Source: Bin5 sp965242905 (GTDB lineage Bacteria; Chloroflexota; Anaerolineae; Caldilineales; Caldilineaceae). From it: a stretch of 64,000 nt of DNA. Under the pieces are notes generated by a model. The model made no database searches. It was not told the origin of the DNA and worked only from the letters and a program-made list of their open reading frames with translations. Below are positions 15,499 through 23,881 of the stretch, in pieces. The position numbers and the translations under genes are program-made. Each line of letters begins with the position of its first letter. The stretch's first letter is position 1. The stretch is taken from assembly GCA_965242905.1 (NCBI GenBank), contig CBDETM010000002.1:1984001-2048000 (forward strand), given 5' to 3'.

Positions 15499-16539
15499 TT
15501 ACTCCTCGTCTTCGTCGACATAGATGCCGGAGCCGATGACGCCCCTCTGCTCCGAGTTGGGCACCGGGAAGCTGACGGCGTAGCCGAACTTCGGGGAACC
15601 GGTTTCCTCGTCTCCTTCGATGGCGGGGTTATCGTAGTGATATCGCAGAAAACTCTGACCTTCGCGCCGTGCGACTCCAATCAGTAGCTCGGCGAACCTC
15701 ACGCCCTTGGAGTCCGTCCGCGTCATATCGGTGGGTTGACCTTCACGAAACGGCTCGGAGCCGTGAAACAGGGTGACGCCCCCGCCGCTTACGACATACA
15801 GGTAGATGGATCCTGCCTTCCAATCCCCTCCTTCGATCCGGAAGGCGTTTCTGACCCCAGTGAGGGCGCTATAGCCTTCGGACAAGACCGCCTGTTGGTA
15901 GGTTTCGGCCGCGGCGTCGACAAAGGCGATGAGTGTCTCGCGGTCCACCACTTCCGACGCGGTGACGGGGGGCTTGGGAAGATCCGCGATCGTGATTGGG
16001 ACATCGGCGACGTCCATAGAGAAGCCGCCGACCAGCAGGAATCGTCTTCCGGTAATCCCGGAAATGTATTCGACGGCGTAAGCCGTCTTCGGCCCATCAT
16101 CGTAGTATTCGACGAAACCACCGCCTTCGGCAGCGGCTGCGAAGAGTTCCTCGAGGACCTTGGTTCCGTTTTCGTCCTCGACGCCCATCAGGTTCTTGCT
16201 TTCCGCCTCACGATCGTGCCCGTGAATGAACGCGTCTCCGTTCATGAGGAAGATGATGAGGTACGTCGAGCCGGATTTCCAGTAGCCCTCCGTTTTCAGC
16301 CCCTCCCTGAGCTTGGCGAATTCGTTCATGTCTGTGATCGACTCGAAACGCGCCTTGGCACCGAGGACCCAGGACTTGAGGCTTTCGGGGTCCGTCGCCT
16401 GGGCAGCGGTTATCTCGCCCATCGCGGTTTCACCGTCGGCAATCGGGGGAATTGGCTGGCAGGCGGCCAAGCCTACCCCTAACGTGGCGACACCTGCCGC
16501 CTTGAGGAATGCGCGTCGAGAAACTGAATAGTCTGTCAT
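15499..16539 (-). CDS. Tat-exported lipoprotein with two Cache-like sensor domains
   Basis: A 346-residue protein from ATG 16539 (AAAGGAAAG upstream). The N-terminus has a Tat motif SRRAFLK, a hydrophobic stretch and a lipobox LAAC, so it should be a lipid-anchored protein outside the membrane. Two similar modules follow. Each has a Y-W/D-x-G-S-x-Y strand and a later F-x-x-Y-Y/H-Y-D motif: about residues 55-185 (YWKSGSTYLIIF, FVEYYDDGP) and 200-340 (DWKAGSIYLYVV, FLRYHYDNP), which is the pattern of Cache ligand-binding domains. No kinase, cyclase or methyl-accepting output domain is attached and none is adjacent, so it may act as a soluble co-receptor. The ligand is unknown. Confidence 0.75.
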   Translation of the reverse strand: MTDYSVSRRAFLKAAGVATLGVGLAACQPIPPIADGETAMGEITAAQATDPESLKSWVLGAKARFESITDMNEFAKLREGLKTEGYWKSGSTYLIIFLMNGDAFIHGHDREAESKNLMGVEDENGTKVLEELFAAAAEGGGFVEYYDDGPKTAYAVEYISGITGRRFLLVGGFSMDVADVPITIADLPKPPVTASEVVDRETLIAFVDAAAETYQQAVLSEGYSALTGVRNAFRIEGGDWKAGSIYLYVVSGGGVTLFHGSEPFREGQPTDMTRTDSKGVRFAELLIGVARREGQSFLRYHYDNPAIEGDEETGSPKFGYAVSFPVPNSEQRGVIGSGIYVDEDEE

Positions 16540-16982
16540 CGTTTCTTTCCTTTCTGAAAAGTAGCGAAGTAAATTTCCGGTCTGAGCCTGTATGAATTCG
16601 GTCAACGGTGAGGCCGGCAGCCAAGATCGTCATCTGATCGTGGTAAATCGGAGGAACTGTCGGGGTATTGCTGGAATCGATCCTCCTTCTACGGGTAATA
16701 AAACGGATGTGGGCTGCGATAGATACCCTTCACTCGGTACTGGCACAAGCCATTCGACCAATGTGACATCGGCGTGCAAGGAGATTCTGTCTCTGCTCGC
16801 GCCGGGCATATCGATCCAGCGAGTCCCATGGGAGAATGCAAGAAAGTATAACAGGAAATGACAAGTAAAGTCTATCGCGCAGGCAGGGCATACGCATCTA
16901 ATTGAGGGGTATGCATAAGTGGACTTGACATAATTGGCCAGTAAGGGTTCTTCTATCGTTGCCAACGAATAGGAGGATCCAT
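16540..16982. other. 443-bp intergenic region
   Basis: No gene seen. The region carries the upstream region of the Cache lipoprotein and, from 16904, the left end of a decayed insertion sequence. Confidence 0.6.
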
Positions 16983-17528
16983 GTGGCGAAATCGCCGCAA
17001 CTGACCGATTATGTCCGTCTCATTATCGAACTGTTTGACCGATTTCGACAAGAACGCAGCGCGAGGGCAGGTGCGAAACTGGGACGACCTTTCAGATATA
17101 GCGAAGAATCGTTTGTCATATTCTTCATGTTGATGCAGTATCGGCGCATTTATGCTTGCACCAAGGCAATGCGCATTCGCAACTGGAAGCGAGATGGCGT
17201 CTTGCCGCTCACGCCGGCTCACAAATGGGTGCATGGTCGCTTTACCCGGGCATATCACCGCTTCATCCAGTTGCCTGAAATGGTTAGACTCATGCGTAAC
17301 CGCCGCACTTCGGTCTAACCCCTCTTCGACCTGATAGCCAAAGTCATCGGTACCCGTGCTCAGCAAAAACAGTTGCCTGAAAGCTCTCTTGACAATGTCC
17401 GTTCTTGTTTAGCCCTCGCTACCCTTTCCATTCAGATTGCCATGATTGTCAATGCCAAATGGGGCTTGCCCCACCGCAACATCTCTGACATCGCTACTGC
17501 TTTCCAGTGACACTTATGCACACCCCTC
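16904..17528 (+). mobile_element. Decayed 625-bp insertion sequence with terminal inverted repeats
   Basis: The ends GAGGGGTATGCATAAGTG (16904-16921) and CACTTATGCACACCCCTC (17511-17528) are inverted repeats matching at 17 of 18 positions. The triplet ATT flanks both sides (16901-16903 and 17529-17531), a possible target duplication. The interior holds a broken transposase-like frame, so it is a non-autonomous, MITE-like derivative. The family was not identified. Confidence 0.8.
16983..17509 (+). pseudogene. Transposase pseudogene (in-frame stop, internal deletion likely)
   Basis: A frame starting at GTG 16983, six bases after AGGAGG, reads 111 codons rich in basic and aromatic residues (GRPFRYSEESFVIFFMLMQY in the middle), as in the N-terminal part of DDE transposases. 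A TAA at 17316-17318 interrupts it, after which the same frame continues for about 63 codons (PLFDLIAKVIG...WGLPHRNISDIATAF) to a TGA at the right terminal repeat. The summed length is roughly half a normal transposase, so the catalytic centre is probably deleted. The surrounding inverted repeats support a mobile origin. Confidence 0.7.
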
Positions 17529-17574
17529 ATTTTAATGTGAACAGGTTGTGTGTGGAGCTTGCTGTTAAGTGCTT

Positions 17575-18672
17575 TCAGGAGGACAGCCGGCGCAGCCGGG
17601 CCAACTCGGCCTTCATCTCTCGCAACCGCTCTTCAGCTTCTCGGCGGGCGGCTGCTTCCTTTTCCCTTCGTTGCACCGCCGCTGCGTAACGACGTTTTGC
17701 CGCTCGGTGCGTCGCAGCCTCCTCCTCTGCTCGTTGCTCCTCCGCTTGGCGCGCCGCAGCCTCCTCCTCTGCTCGTTGCTCGGCCACCTGGCGCGCCGCA
17801 GCTTCCGCATCGGCTCGCCGCGCTTCTGCTTCAGCCTTGGCGACGGCGGCCCGAAAACCGGGAAGCACATACCCGAAATACACATCGTCCAGAGCCAGCT
17901 CCACGATATCCCGCTGCCGCCCCAGATCTTCCAACCGGAATTGCAGCCCTGGCAACACCTCCGAACCGATTACGCCCTCCGCATCCGGCTCAATCTCCTC
18001 GTAACGTCCCCCAGCGATCAACCGGTAGAAGCGCATATGCTCGCCGCTGGGATCGAGTATGTAGTACTCCTTCACCCCGGCCAGCGCATAGTCCCGCTTC
18101 TTCTCTTCCGTATCCCTCAGCACTTCCTCCGGCGTGTAATCGGAGATCGCCTCCACGACCATATCGCAGACCCCGTCAACATGACGCTGGTCAACGCCTC
18201 CCCACGGCGCCGGGTTGCTTTTCAGGAGCACGCCGATGTCCGGCTTGCGCACCGCCTTGCGCTCCCCGCAGGGCTCCGCAGGGTCCTCCATCGTCAGGAC
18301 AAAGCCGACCCCCAGATTGATCAGCTTGGCAATGGGTAATGTACTGACATAACTGCGCAGCAGATCGAGAAACCAGGCGCAAAGCGCGAGTTGCGGCGCA
18401 GTGTGTGGGGGGCAGGCCTCCAGCCTGCCGTTGTTCCATTCGTAGCTTACGTCAATGTCGCGGTATGGGTTCTCATACCACTTGACCCAGTACTCTTCAA
18501 GGGTGACGTAGCGGCCGTCGTCGGGTGCAAAGGGATTGACAGACACGCCGGCCGGCGCAAGAGGGTCCGCCTGCATGGACGAGCCTGCAGGCCCAGACAA
18601 ATCTGTATTGGCCGCTTGGGATGAATCAGACTGAGTTTGGGAACTGTCGCGCGAAGCTTCTCTGGATTCCAT
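17575..18672 (-). CDS. Uma2-family (DUF820) putative endonuclease with coiled-coil tail, paralog 1
   Basis: A 365-residue protein. Residues 1-45 are a low-complexity leader. About 50-250 form the Uma2/DUF820 fold, a PD-(D/E)xK nuclease-like domain, with the PD of VRKPDIGVLL, the acidic residue in MVVEAISDYTPEE and the conserved KKRDYALAGVKEYYILDP block. From about 275 the sequence becomes Ala/Glu/Arg heptads built partly from a 14-residue repeat (42 bp, two units at 17707-17790), predicted to form a coiled coil. It is a tandem paralog of 18942-20039. Uma2 proteins are very common in cyanobacteria and Chloroflexota; their function is unproven. Confidence 0.85.
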   Translation of the reverse strand: MESREASRDSSQTQSDSSQAANTDLSGPAGSSMQADPLAPAGVSVNPFAPDDGRYVTLEEYWVKWYENPYRDIDVSYEWNNGRLEACPPHTAPQLALCAWFLDLLRSYVSTLPIAKLINLGVGFVLTMEDPAEPCGERKAVRKPDIGVLLKSNPAPWGGVDQRHVDGVCDMVVEAISDYTPEEVLRDTEEKKRDYALAGVKEYYILDPSGEHMRFYRLIAGGRYEEIEPDAEGVIGSEVLPGLQFRLEDLGRQRDIVELALDDVYFGYVLPGFRAAVAKAEAEARRADAEAAARQVAEQRAEEEAAARQAEEQRAEEEAATHRAAKRRYAAAVQRREKEAAARREAEERLREMKAELARLRRLSS

Positions 18673-18941
18673 GTTGTCTCATCTGGCATTACGGCTGCGC
18701 GCAACACAGTTGACGTGGCGCCATTCTATCACCACTGCAGTTGCCCGGCTACAGTCGCTGGCGACCCCAGGACGACCGCGACTTACACTGCAAGTCCCTG
18801 AAAGGAAGTCGCAGTTCCAGCCGGCAGGTTTGCGTTTTGGGGCGATTTCGGGGCCGCACGCGCCGCGACCGAAGGGGTTCTTTGGAGATGCAATCACTTG
18901 CAAACGGGCTGTGCCTGGGAAGATTGTCCCTCTCCAGGCAT

Positions 18942-20039
18942 TCAGGAGGACTGCCGCCGCAGCCGGTCCAACTCCTCTGCCATCGCCCGCATCTGTTCGT
19001 CGGCTTCCCGGCGCGCCGCAGCCTCCTCCTCCACTCGTTGCTCCGCCGCCTGGCGCGCCGCAGCCTCCTCCTCTGCTCGTTGCTCGGCCGCTTGGCGCGC
19101 CGCAGCCTCCTCCTCCGCTCGCTGCTCGGCCGCTTGGCGCGCCGTAGCCTCCTCCTGGCGCGCCGCAGCTTCCGCATCGGCTCGCTGCGCTTCTGCTTCA
19201 GACTTGGTGACGGCGACCTGATAATTCGGCATCACATACCCGGAATACACATCGTTCAGAGCCAACTCATCCCCCTTCGGCTGCCGCGCCAGATCCTCCA
19301 ACCGAAACTGCAACCCTGGCAACACATCCGAACCGATTACGCCCTCGGCATCCGGCTGAATCTCCTCGTAACGTCCCCCACCGATGAGCCGGTAGAAGCG
19401 CATATGCTCGCCGCCGGGATCGAGTATGTAGTACTCCTTTACCCCGGCCAGCGCATAGTCTCGTCTCTTCTCCTCCGTATCCCTCCGCACTTCCGCTGGC
19501 GTGGAATCGGAGACCGCCTCCACAACCATATCGCAGACCCCGTCAAAATGACGCCGGTCAACGCCTCCCCACGGCACCGGGTTACTGTTCAGGATTACGC
19601 CGATGTCCGGCTTGCGCACCGCCTCGCGCTGCCCGGAAGGCTCTGCAGGGTCCTCTATCGTCAGGACAAAGCCGGTCTCCAGATTAATCAGCTTTGCAAT
19701 AGGGTTTGTACTGATATAGTGGCGCAGCAGATCGAGAAACCAATTGTAGAGGTCGAGTTGCGGCTCGTTCGGCAAGGGTTTGGCCTCCAGTCTGCCGTTG
19801 TTCCATTCGTAGCTTACGTCAATGTCCGGGTAGGGGTTTTCATACCACCTGGCCCAGTACTCTTCCTTGGTGACGTAGCGGCCATCGTCGGGGGCAAAGG
19901 GATTGATGGGCGGGCTGGACTGTGCAGGAGATTCCACCCGCGTGGACAAGCTTGCGGGCTCAGATACGCTTGTCCTGGCCGTCTGGGATGAATTTGTCTG
20001 GGTTTGGGAACTGTCGCGCAAGGCTTCTTCGGACTTCAT
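18942..20039 (-). CDS. Uma2-family (DUF820) putative endonuclease with coiled-coil tail, paralog 2
   Basis: A 365-residue tandem paralog of the gene at 17575, same orientation, clearly alike along the whole length. It keeps the PD of VRKPDIGVIL, E in MVVEAVSDSTPAE and EKRRDYALAGVKEYYILDP. The C-terminal coiled coil contains three full units of a 14-residue repeat (EEEAAARQAAEQRA) against two in paralog 1. ATG 20039 was chosen because GAAGGAGG lies before it and paralog 1 starts at the equivalent place; the longer frame to 20168 is upstream DNA. The upstream regions of both genes are also conserved, showing that the duplication included the promoter. Confidence 0.85.
   Translation of the reverse strand: MKSEEALRDSSQTQTNSSQTARTSVSEPASLSTRVESPAQSSPPINPFAPDDGRYVTKEEYWARWYENPYPDIDVSYEWNNGRLEAKPLPNEPQLDLYNWFLDLLRHYISTNPIAKLINLETGFVLTIEDPAEPSGQREAVRKPDIGVILNSNPVPWGGVDRRHFDGVCDMVVEAVSDSTPAEVRRDTEEKRRDYALAGVKEYYILDPGGEHMRFYRLIGGGRYEEIQPDAEGVIGSDVLPGLQFRLEDLARQPKGDELALNDVYSGYVMPNYQVAVTKSEAEAQRADAEAAARQEEATARQAAEQRAEEEAAARQAAEQRAEEEAAARQAAEQRVEEEAAARREADEQMRAMAEELDRLRRQSS
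19011..19157 (-). repeat. 42-bp minisatellite inside Uma2 paralog 2
   Basis: Three 42-bp units starting at 19011, 19053 and 19095 and a partial fourth at 19137, each beginning GCGCGCCGCAGCCTCCTCCT on the plus strand and coding for 14 residues. The sister gene carries two units starting at 17707 and 17749 and a partial one at 17791. Confidence 0.88.
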
Positions 20040-20424
20040 GCTGCCTCCTTCGGCACTGCGGCTGCGCGCAACGCACTTGACGTGGCGCCATTCTATCACG
20101 ACTTCTGTGCCCGCGACTAGCACATTGTGTCCCCGCTCTGTCCAGGATCCCTGAACCGGTGCAACCAACCCTTTTAACCGCCGCGAAATGGATCTGCTGA
20201 ACAGCCATCAACTGCTCGCCGGCAATCCTGTTATTCCCTGAAATCCAGTAAATCCTGATTCAGACAGCACCCGGTCGTAAATTCCCACGGTTGACAGACC
20301 CCCCTGACTCGTGCAGAATTGACCCTTAATTCCGGTATACAAGATTTCCTGCACAAGTCCAACCTACGGGAAGCCAGAGGCGGCGGCAACCAGCCCGCAC
20401 CAAACCGCGCGAGAACCCCTCACC
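20040..20424. other. 385-bp intergenic region
   Basis: It contains the conserved upstream region of the Uma2 gene (about 20050-20114, about 85% like 18685-18746, with a TAGAAT -10-like box on the minus strand) and the presumed promoter of the first ABC operon. No gene seen. Confidence 0.6.
20291..20319 (+). promoter_or_regulatory. Candidate sigma-70 promoter of ABC operon 1
   Basis: TTGACA (20291-20296), a 17-bp spacer and CAGAAT (20314-20319, 4/6 match to TATAAT) lie about 105 bp before the first permease start. Confidence 0.45.
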
Positions 20425-21336
20425 ATGGCAGCAACCAACCTCAGAGAGAGGCGATGGGCCAGGTTCCTGAACAGGTACGGCTTCATTCTCGCCGTCCTCG
20501 TCCCCATCCTGCTCTGGTTCAGCATCTTCTCCTTCGGCCCCATCCTCTACGCACTCTACGCCAGCCTGACCAACACCCACAGCCTTGACCCCAGCAGGGC
20601 CAGGTTCGTCGGTCTCGATAACTACATCTCCCTCTTGGATGACCGCCGTTTCCTGGCTTCGATGCGCAATGTCGTCCAGTTCGTCCTCACCAAGGGGGTT
20701 CTGAACATCTTGCTCTCGCTCGGGCTTGCGCTCCTGCTGGAGCGTCTGCGCCGCGGGCGCAATCTCTATCTCTTCTTCATCTTCATGCCCGTCGTCATCT
20801 CCCAGGTCGCCGTCGCCATGCTCTTCCTCTGGCTCTACGACCCCCGCCTCGGCTTGATCAACTACCTGCTCAGCCTCGTCGAGATCCCACCCCAGAGTTT
20901 CATCCGCAGCACCGCCCAGGCCATCTACAGCGTCGCCATCGCCGACGTCTGGAAGACATACGGCTACGCCGCCGTCATCTTCCTCGCCGGGCTGCTCGAT
21001 ATTCCGCAGGACTACTACGAGGCCGCCCGCGTCGACGGCGCCACCCGCCTGCAGACCCTCTGGCGCGTCACCCTCCCCCTGCTGAAAAATCCGCTCGTGC
21101 TGGTCATGGTCCTGATCGTCATCGACGGCGTCCAGCACTTTACCATGGTGCAGGTGATGACCGGCGGCGGGCCGGCCGACAGCACGCTTATGCCCAGCAT
21201 TCTCGTCTACAACTACGGACTGGGCGCCAACAACTACCGCATGGGCTATGCCTGTGCCATATCCTTCCTGATGTTCGCCGTGATTCTCGTCGTTACCGTA
21301 CTGCAGCTGCGTCTGTTCCGTTCCCTCTACGACTGA
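20425..21336 (+). CDS. Sugar ABC transporter permease (MalF-type), system 1
   Basis: A 303-residue inner-membrane permease with six predicted helices. The first is at about residues 20-42 (FILAVLVPILLWFSIFSFGP). The cytoplasmic EAA loop reads DYYEAARVDGATRLQTLWRVTLPLL (about 195-219), which contacts the ATPase. It heads an operon with a second permease (61 bp downstream) and a solute-binding protein, but no ATPase gene is present; a shared MsmX/UgpC-type ATPase encoded elsewhere is likely. Galactosidase genes downstream suggest an alpha-galactoside or similar oligosaccharide as cargo. Confidence 0.92.
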   Translation: MAATNLRERRWARFLNRYGFILAVLVPILLWFSIFSFGPILYALYASLTNTHSLDPSRARFVGLDNYISLLDDRRFLASMRNVVQFVLTKGVLNILLSLGLALLLERLRRGRNLYLFFIFMPVVISQVAVAMLFLWLYDPRLGLINYLLSLVEIPPQSFIRSTAQAIYSVAIADVWKTYGYAAVIFLAGLLDIPQDYYEAARVDGATRLQTLWRVTLPLLKNPLVLVMVLIVIDGVQHFTMVQVMTGGGPADSTLMPSILVYNYGLGANNYRMGYACAISFLMFAVILVVTVLQLRLFRSLYD

Positions 21337-21396
21337 GCGGGTAGACCCACATGAAGCGAGGAGAGCGTTGACAGTTCGAACCGAGAGGCGACTGCC

Positions 21397-22272
21397 ATGA
21401 CCGAAATCAGCCTAGATCGCGCAGCGGGGGCCGATGCCCGCATACGCCTGCGGGAGCAGCTGGTTTCCCTTATCACCCACCTGGTCCTGGTGATCTTCGC
21501 CTTCATCGCCTTCGGCGCCATGATGTGGATGGTTCTCGCCTCCTTCAAATCGGCGTCGGAGATCATCGCCAAGCCGCCTACCTTCCTGCCCGAGGCCCCC
21601 TCTCTTGGCAGCTACGCCCTCATCCTGCGCGAACAGGCATTCGGCCGCTTCTTCATCAACAGCATCGTCGTCGCTCTGCCGTCCGTGCTGCTCATCCTTT
21701 TCAGCAGCTCGATCGCCGGCTTCGTCTTCGCCAAGTTCGACTTTCCTGCCAAAGAGGTCATCTTCACCATCATACTCAGCACCCTGATGGTGCCGCCCGC
21801 CGTGACGCTCCTGCCGCTCTTCCGCCTGGTCAGCAGGCTGGGCTGGGCCGACACCTATCAGGCCCTCATCATCCCCGTCTGCGTCAGCGCCTTCGGTATC
21901 TTCCTGCTGCGCCAGTTCATGGAGGGCCTCCCTTCCGAGCTCCTCGACGCCGGCCGCATCGACGGCGCATCCAACTGGTGGATCTACCGCCACATCGTCC
22001 TGCCGCTCTCGGTCTCCGCCCTCAGCGCGCTCGCCATCTTCAGCTTTCTCGCCAACTGGGACTCCTACCTCTGGCCGCTGGTGATCATCTACGAGGAGAA
22101 GATGAGGACGCTGCCCCTCGGCCTCGCCTATCTGCTGGGATGGTCCAGCCGGCCGCGCTACGATCTCTTCCTCACCGGCGCGGTCATCACCGTGGTTCCC
22201 GTGGTCGTCTTCTATTCATTCTTCCAGGCCCGCTTCGTGCGCGGGGTCACGCTTACAGGGCTGAAATACTGA
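21397..22272 (+). CDS. Sugar ABC transporter permease (MalG-type), system 1
   Basis: A 291-residue carbohydrate permease of the MalG type. The N-terminal helix is at about 25-48 (LVLVIFAFIAFGAMMWMVLAS), and the EAA loop ELLDAGRIDGASNWWIYRHIVLPL lies at about 185-208. The ending GVTLTGLKY is typical of the class, where the C-terminal tail touches the nucleotide-binding subunit. It forms a heterodimer with the product of the preceding gene. A hairpin lies directly after the stop, before the binding-protein gene. Confidence 0.92.
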   Translation: MTEISLDRAAGADARIRLREQLVSLITHLVLVIFAFIAFGAMMWMVLASFKSASEIIAKPPTFLPEAPSLGSYALILREQAFGRFFINSIVVALPSVLLILFSSSIAGFVFAKFDFPAKEVIFTIILSTLMVPPAVTLLPLFRLVSRLGWADTYQALIIPVCVSAFGIFLLRQFMEGLPSELLDAGRIDGASNWWIYRHIVLPLSVSALSALAIFSFLANWDSYLWPLVIIYEEKMRTLPLGLAYLLGWSSRPRYDLFLTGAVITVVPVVVFYSFFQARFVRGVTLTGLKY

Positions 22273-22275
22273 CGG

Positions 22276-22303
22276 GCAGGGAGCCGGCTCTCCGGTTCTC
22301 TGC
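22276..22303 (+). promoter_or_regulatory. Intercistronic hairpin after permease gene
   Basis: A 12-bp stem (GCAGGGAGCCGG with CCGGTTCTCTGC, two G-U pairs) and a CTCT loop, starting four bases after the stop. No T-run follows, so it is more likely a message-stability or processing element than a terminator. Confidence 0.55.
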
Positions 22304-22386
22304 GCTTAGTCAATTCTCTGAAGGTCTGTGAAGTTACCTGCATTGGAAACGGTCTAATCAACACATCAGTAGCAGAGGAGAAAACG

Positions 22387-23745
22387 ATGAACCAGAACCA
22401 ACTGACGCGCCGCCAAATGCTCCAACTGTCCGCCGGCCTCGGCACCGCCTCGCTCCTGGCTGCCTGCGTGGCCGCGCCGGCCGCGCCGGCAGAGCCTGCC
22501 GCCGAAGGCGGCGGAGAGGCAGCCCCTGACATGGCTATGACCGAACTGAGCCTGTGGTCGATGAGCTACCCGCCCCATGACAATGCCTGGAATATGCTGG
22601 CCGACCAGTACAACGAGGCCAACGACGAGCGCAACGTCACCGTCGAGCCCAAGACCGACCCCTGGACCACCTATGCCTCCGGCCTCAGCGCAGGCACGGC
22701 CGGCGACCTCCTTTCCATCCACGGCGCCGCAGCCGCCTCCTTCATGGCGACCAACACGCTGCTGCCCCTCACCGAAACGCTCGGCGGTATGGGCACCATC
22801 AAGGACCGCTTCTTCTCAGCCGTGATGGACTACTACACCTACCAGGGCGACGTCTACGGCATCCCGCTTCACAACAACACACCGGGCATCGGCTTCATCA
22901 CCAACCTCGATCTGTGGCAGGAGGCCGGCATGGACCCGCCCCTGACCTACACCCACTGGGATGACGTCTGGCAGGACGCCAAGTCGTTGACGCAAACCGA
23001 TGACGACGGCATCATCAACGTCGCCGGCCTCTCCATGCGCAACTATCACAACATCCAGTATCTGTGCGGCGCCATCTACGAGCAGGGCGCCACTTACTTG
23101 GATGAGGAGACCGGCGTGTGGAGCGTCAATACGCCCGAAGGGATCCGCGCCCTCACCGAGCTGTTCCACGACCCCATCTTCACCCATGAGGTCGATTCGC
23201 CCGATCTGCCCGCCGTCTTCAACGGGCTGGCTGAAGGGCGCATGGCCATGGGCGGCATCTGGATCGACTACATCCCCTTCGCCGCCACCGCCTTCCCCGA
23301 AGGCAACTTCGGCTTTACCATGCGCCCCGGCATTGATGGCGCCGACCCCGTCGTCGTCGGCGAAGGCGGCTGGGGCCTCAACGTGAACGCCGCCAGCGAA
23401 AATCCGGAGGACGCGCTCGACTTCATCGAGTACCTCAACGATGATGGCGTCATGATCCAGTGGCTGCAATCGCAGCATTCGCTGCCCTGTGTCTTCTCGT
23501 TGCTCGATCATGAGTGGTACTCCAGCGACGAAGCCAAATTCCTGCAGCCAGCCCTGGCGACCGTCCAGGACTGGGTCTGGATCGGGCCGGTCGGCACCAA
23601 ATACGCCATGGACGACGTCTTCTGGCCGGCGCTGGAGGAGCTTTCCCTGGGCGCAATCGGCGTCGAAGATCTGGCTGCCCGCCTGGACGAAGACCTGACC
23701 GACAGGGTGCAGAGATTCCGCGAAGACACCGGTTACGAGTGGTAA
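22387..23745 (+). CDS. Extracellular sugar-binding lipoprotein of ABC system 1
   Basis: A 452-residue solute-binding protein of family 1. The N-terminus has RRQMLQLSAGLGTASLLAAC, a Tat-like RR motif with lipobox LAAC, so the mature protein is lipid-anchored outside the membrane. The Ala/Pro/Glu linker after the Cys is typical. The body shows the two-lobed pattern, with DVYGIPLHNNTPGIGFITNL (about 158-177) and GRMAMGGIWIDYI (about 284-296). AGAGGAG lies before the start. The upstream segment has a sequence TTGGAAACGGTCTAA (about 22344-22358) reminiscent of LacI-type operators, but the symmetry is poor. Confidence 0.93.
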   Translation: MNQNQLTRRQMLQLSAGLGTASLLAACVAAPAAPAEPAAEGGGEAAPDMAMTELSLWSMSYPPHDNAWNMLADQYNEANDERNVTVEPKTDPWTTYASGLSAGTAGDLLSIHGAAAASFMATNTLLPLTETLGGMGTIKDRFFSAVMDYYTYQGDVYGIPLHNNTPGIGFITNLDLWQEAGMDPPLTYTHWDDVWQDAKSLTQTDDDGIINVAGLSMRNYHNIQYLCGAIYEQGATYLDEETGVWSVNTPEGIRALTELFHDPIFTHEVDSPDLPAVFNGLAEGRMAMGGIWIDYIPFAATAFPEGNFGFTMRPGIDGADPVVVGEGGWGLNVNAASENPEDALDFIEYLNDDGVMIQWLQSQHSLPCVFSLLDHEWYSSDEAKFLQPALATVQDWVWIGPVGTKYAMDDVFWPALEELSLGAIGVEDLAARLDEDLTDRVQRFREDTGYEW

Positions 23746-23824
23746 TCCACATATACGGAGGGGTGGGTAAAGGATTCTCACCCCTTCCTTCTCCTTACTT
23801 TCTCCCCGCCCCAGCCACGATTCA

Positions 23825-23864
23825 GGCTATTGCCGCCGCGCCGACAGCGGCGGCAGCAATAGCC
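23825..23864 (+). promoter_or_regulatory. GC-rich hairpin before the GH36 gene
   Basis: A 9-bp stem (GGCTATTGC with GCAATAGCC) continues, after a 3-base bulge, with CGCCGC/GCGGCG. It ends five bases before the AAGGAG ribosome site. No T-run; it may tune expression of the galactosidase relative to the binding protein. Confidence 0.5.
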
Positions 23865-23881
23865 GTCATAAGGAGTTGAAC

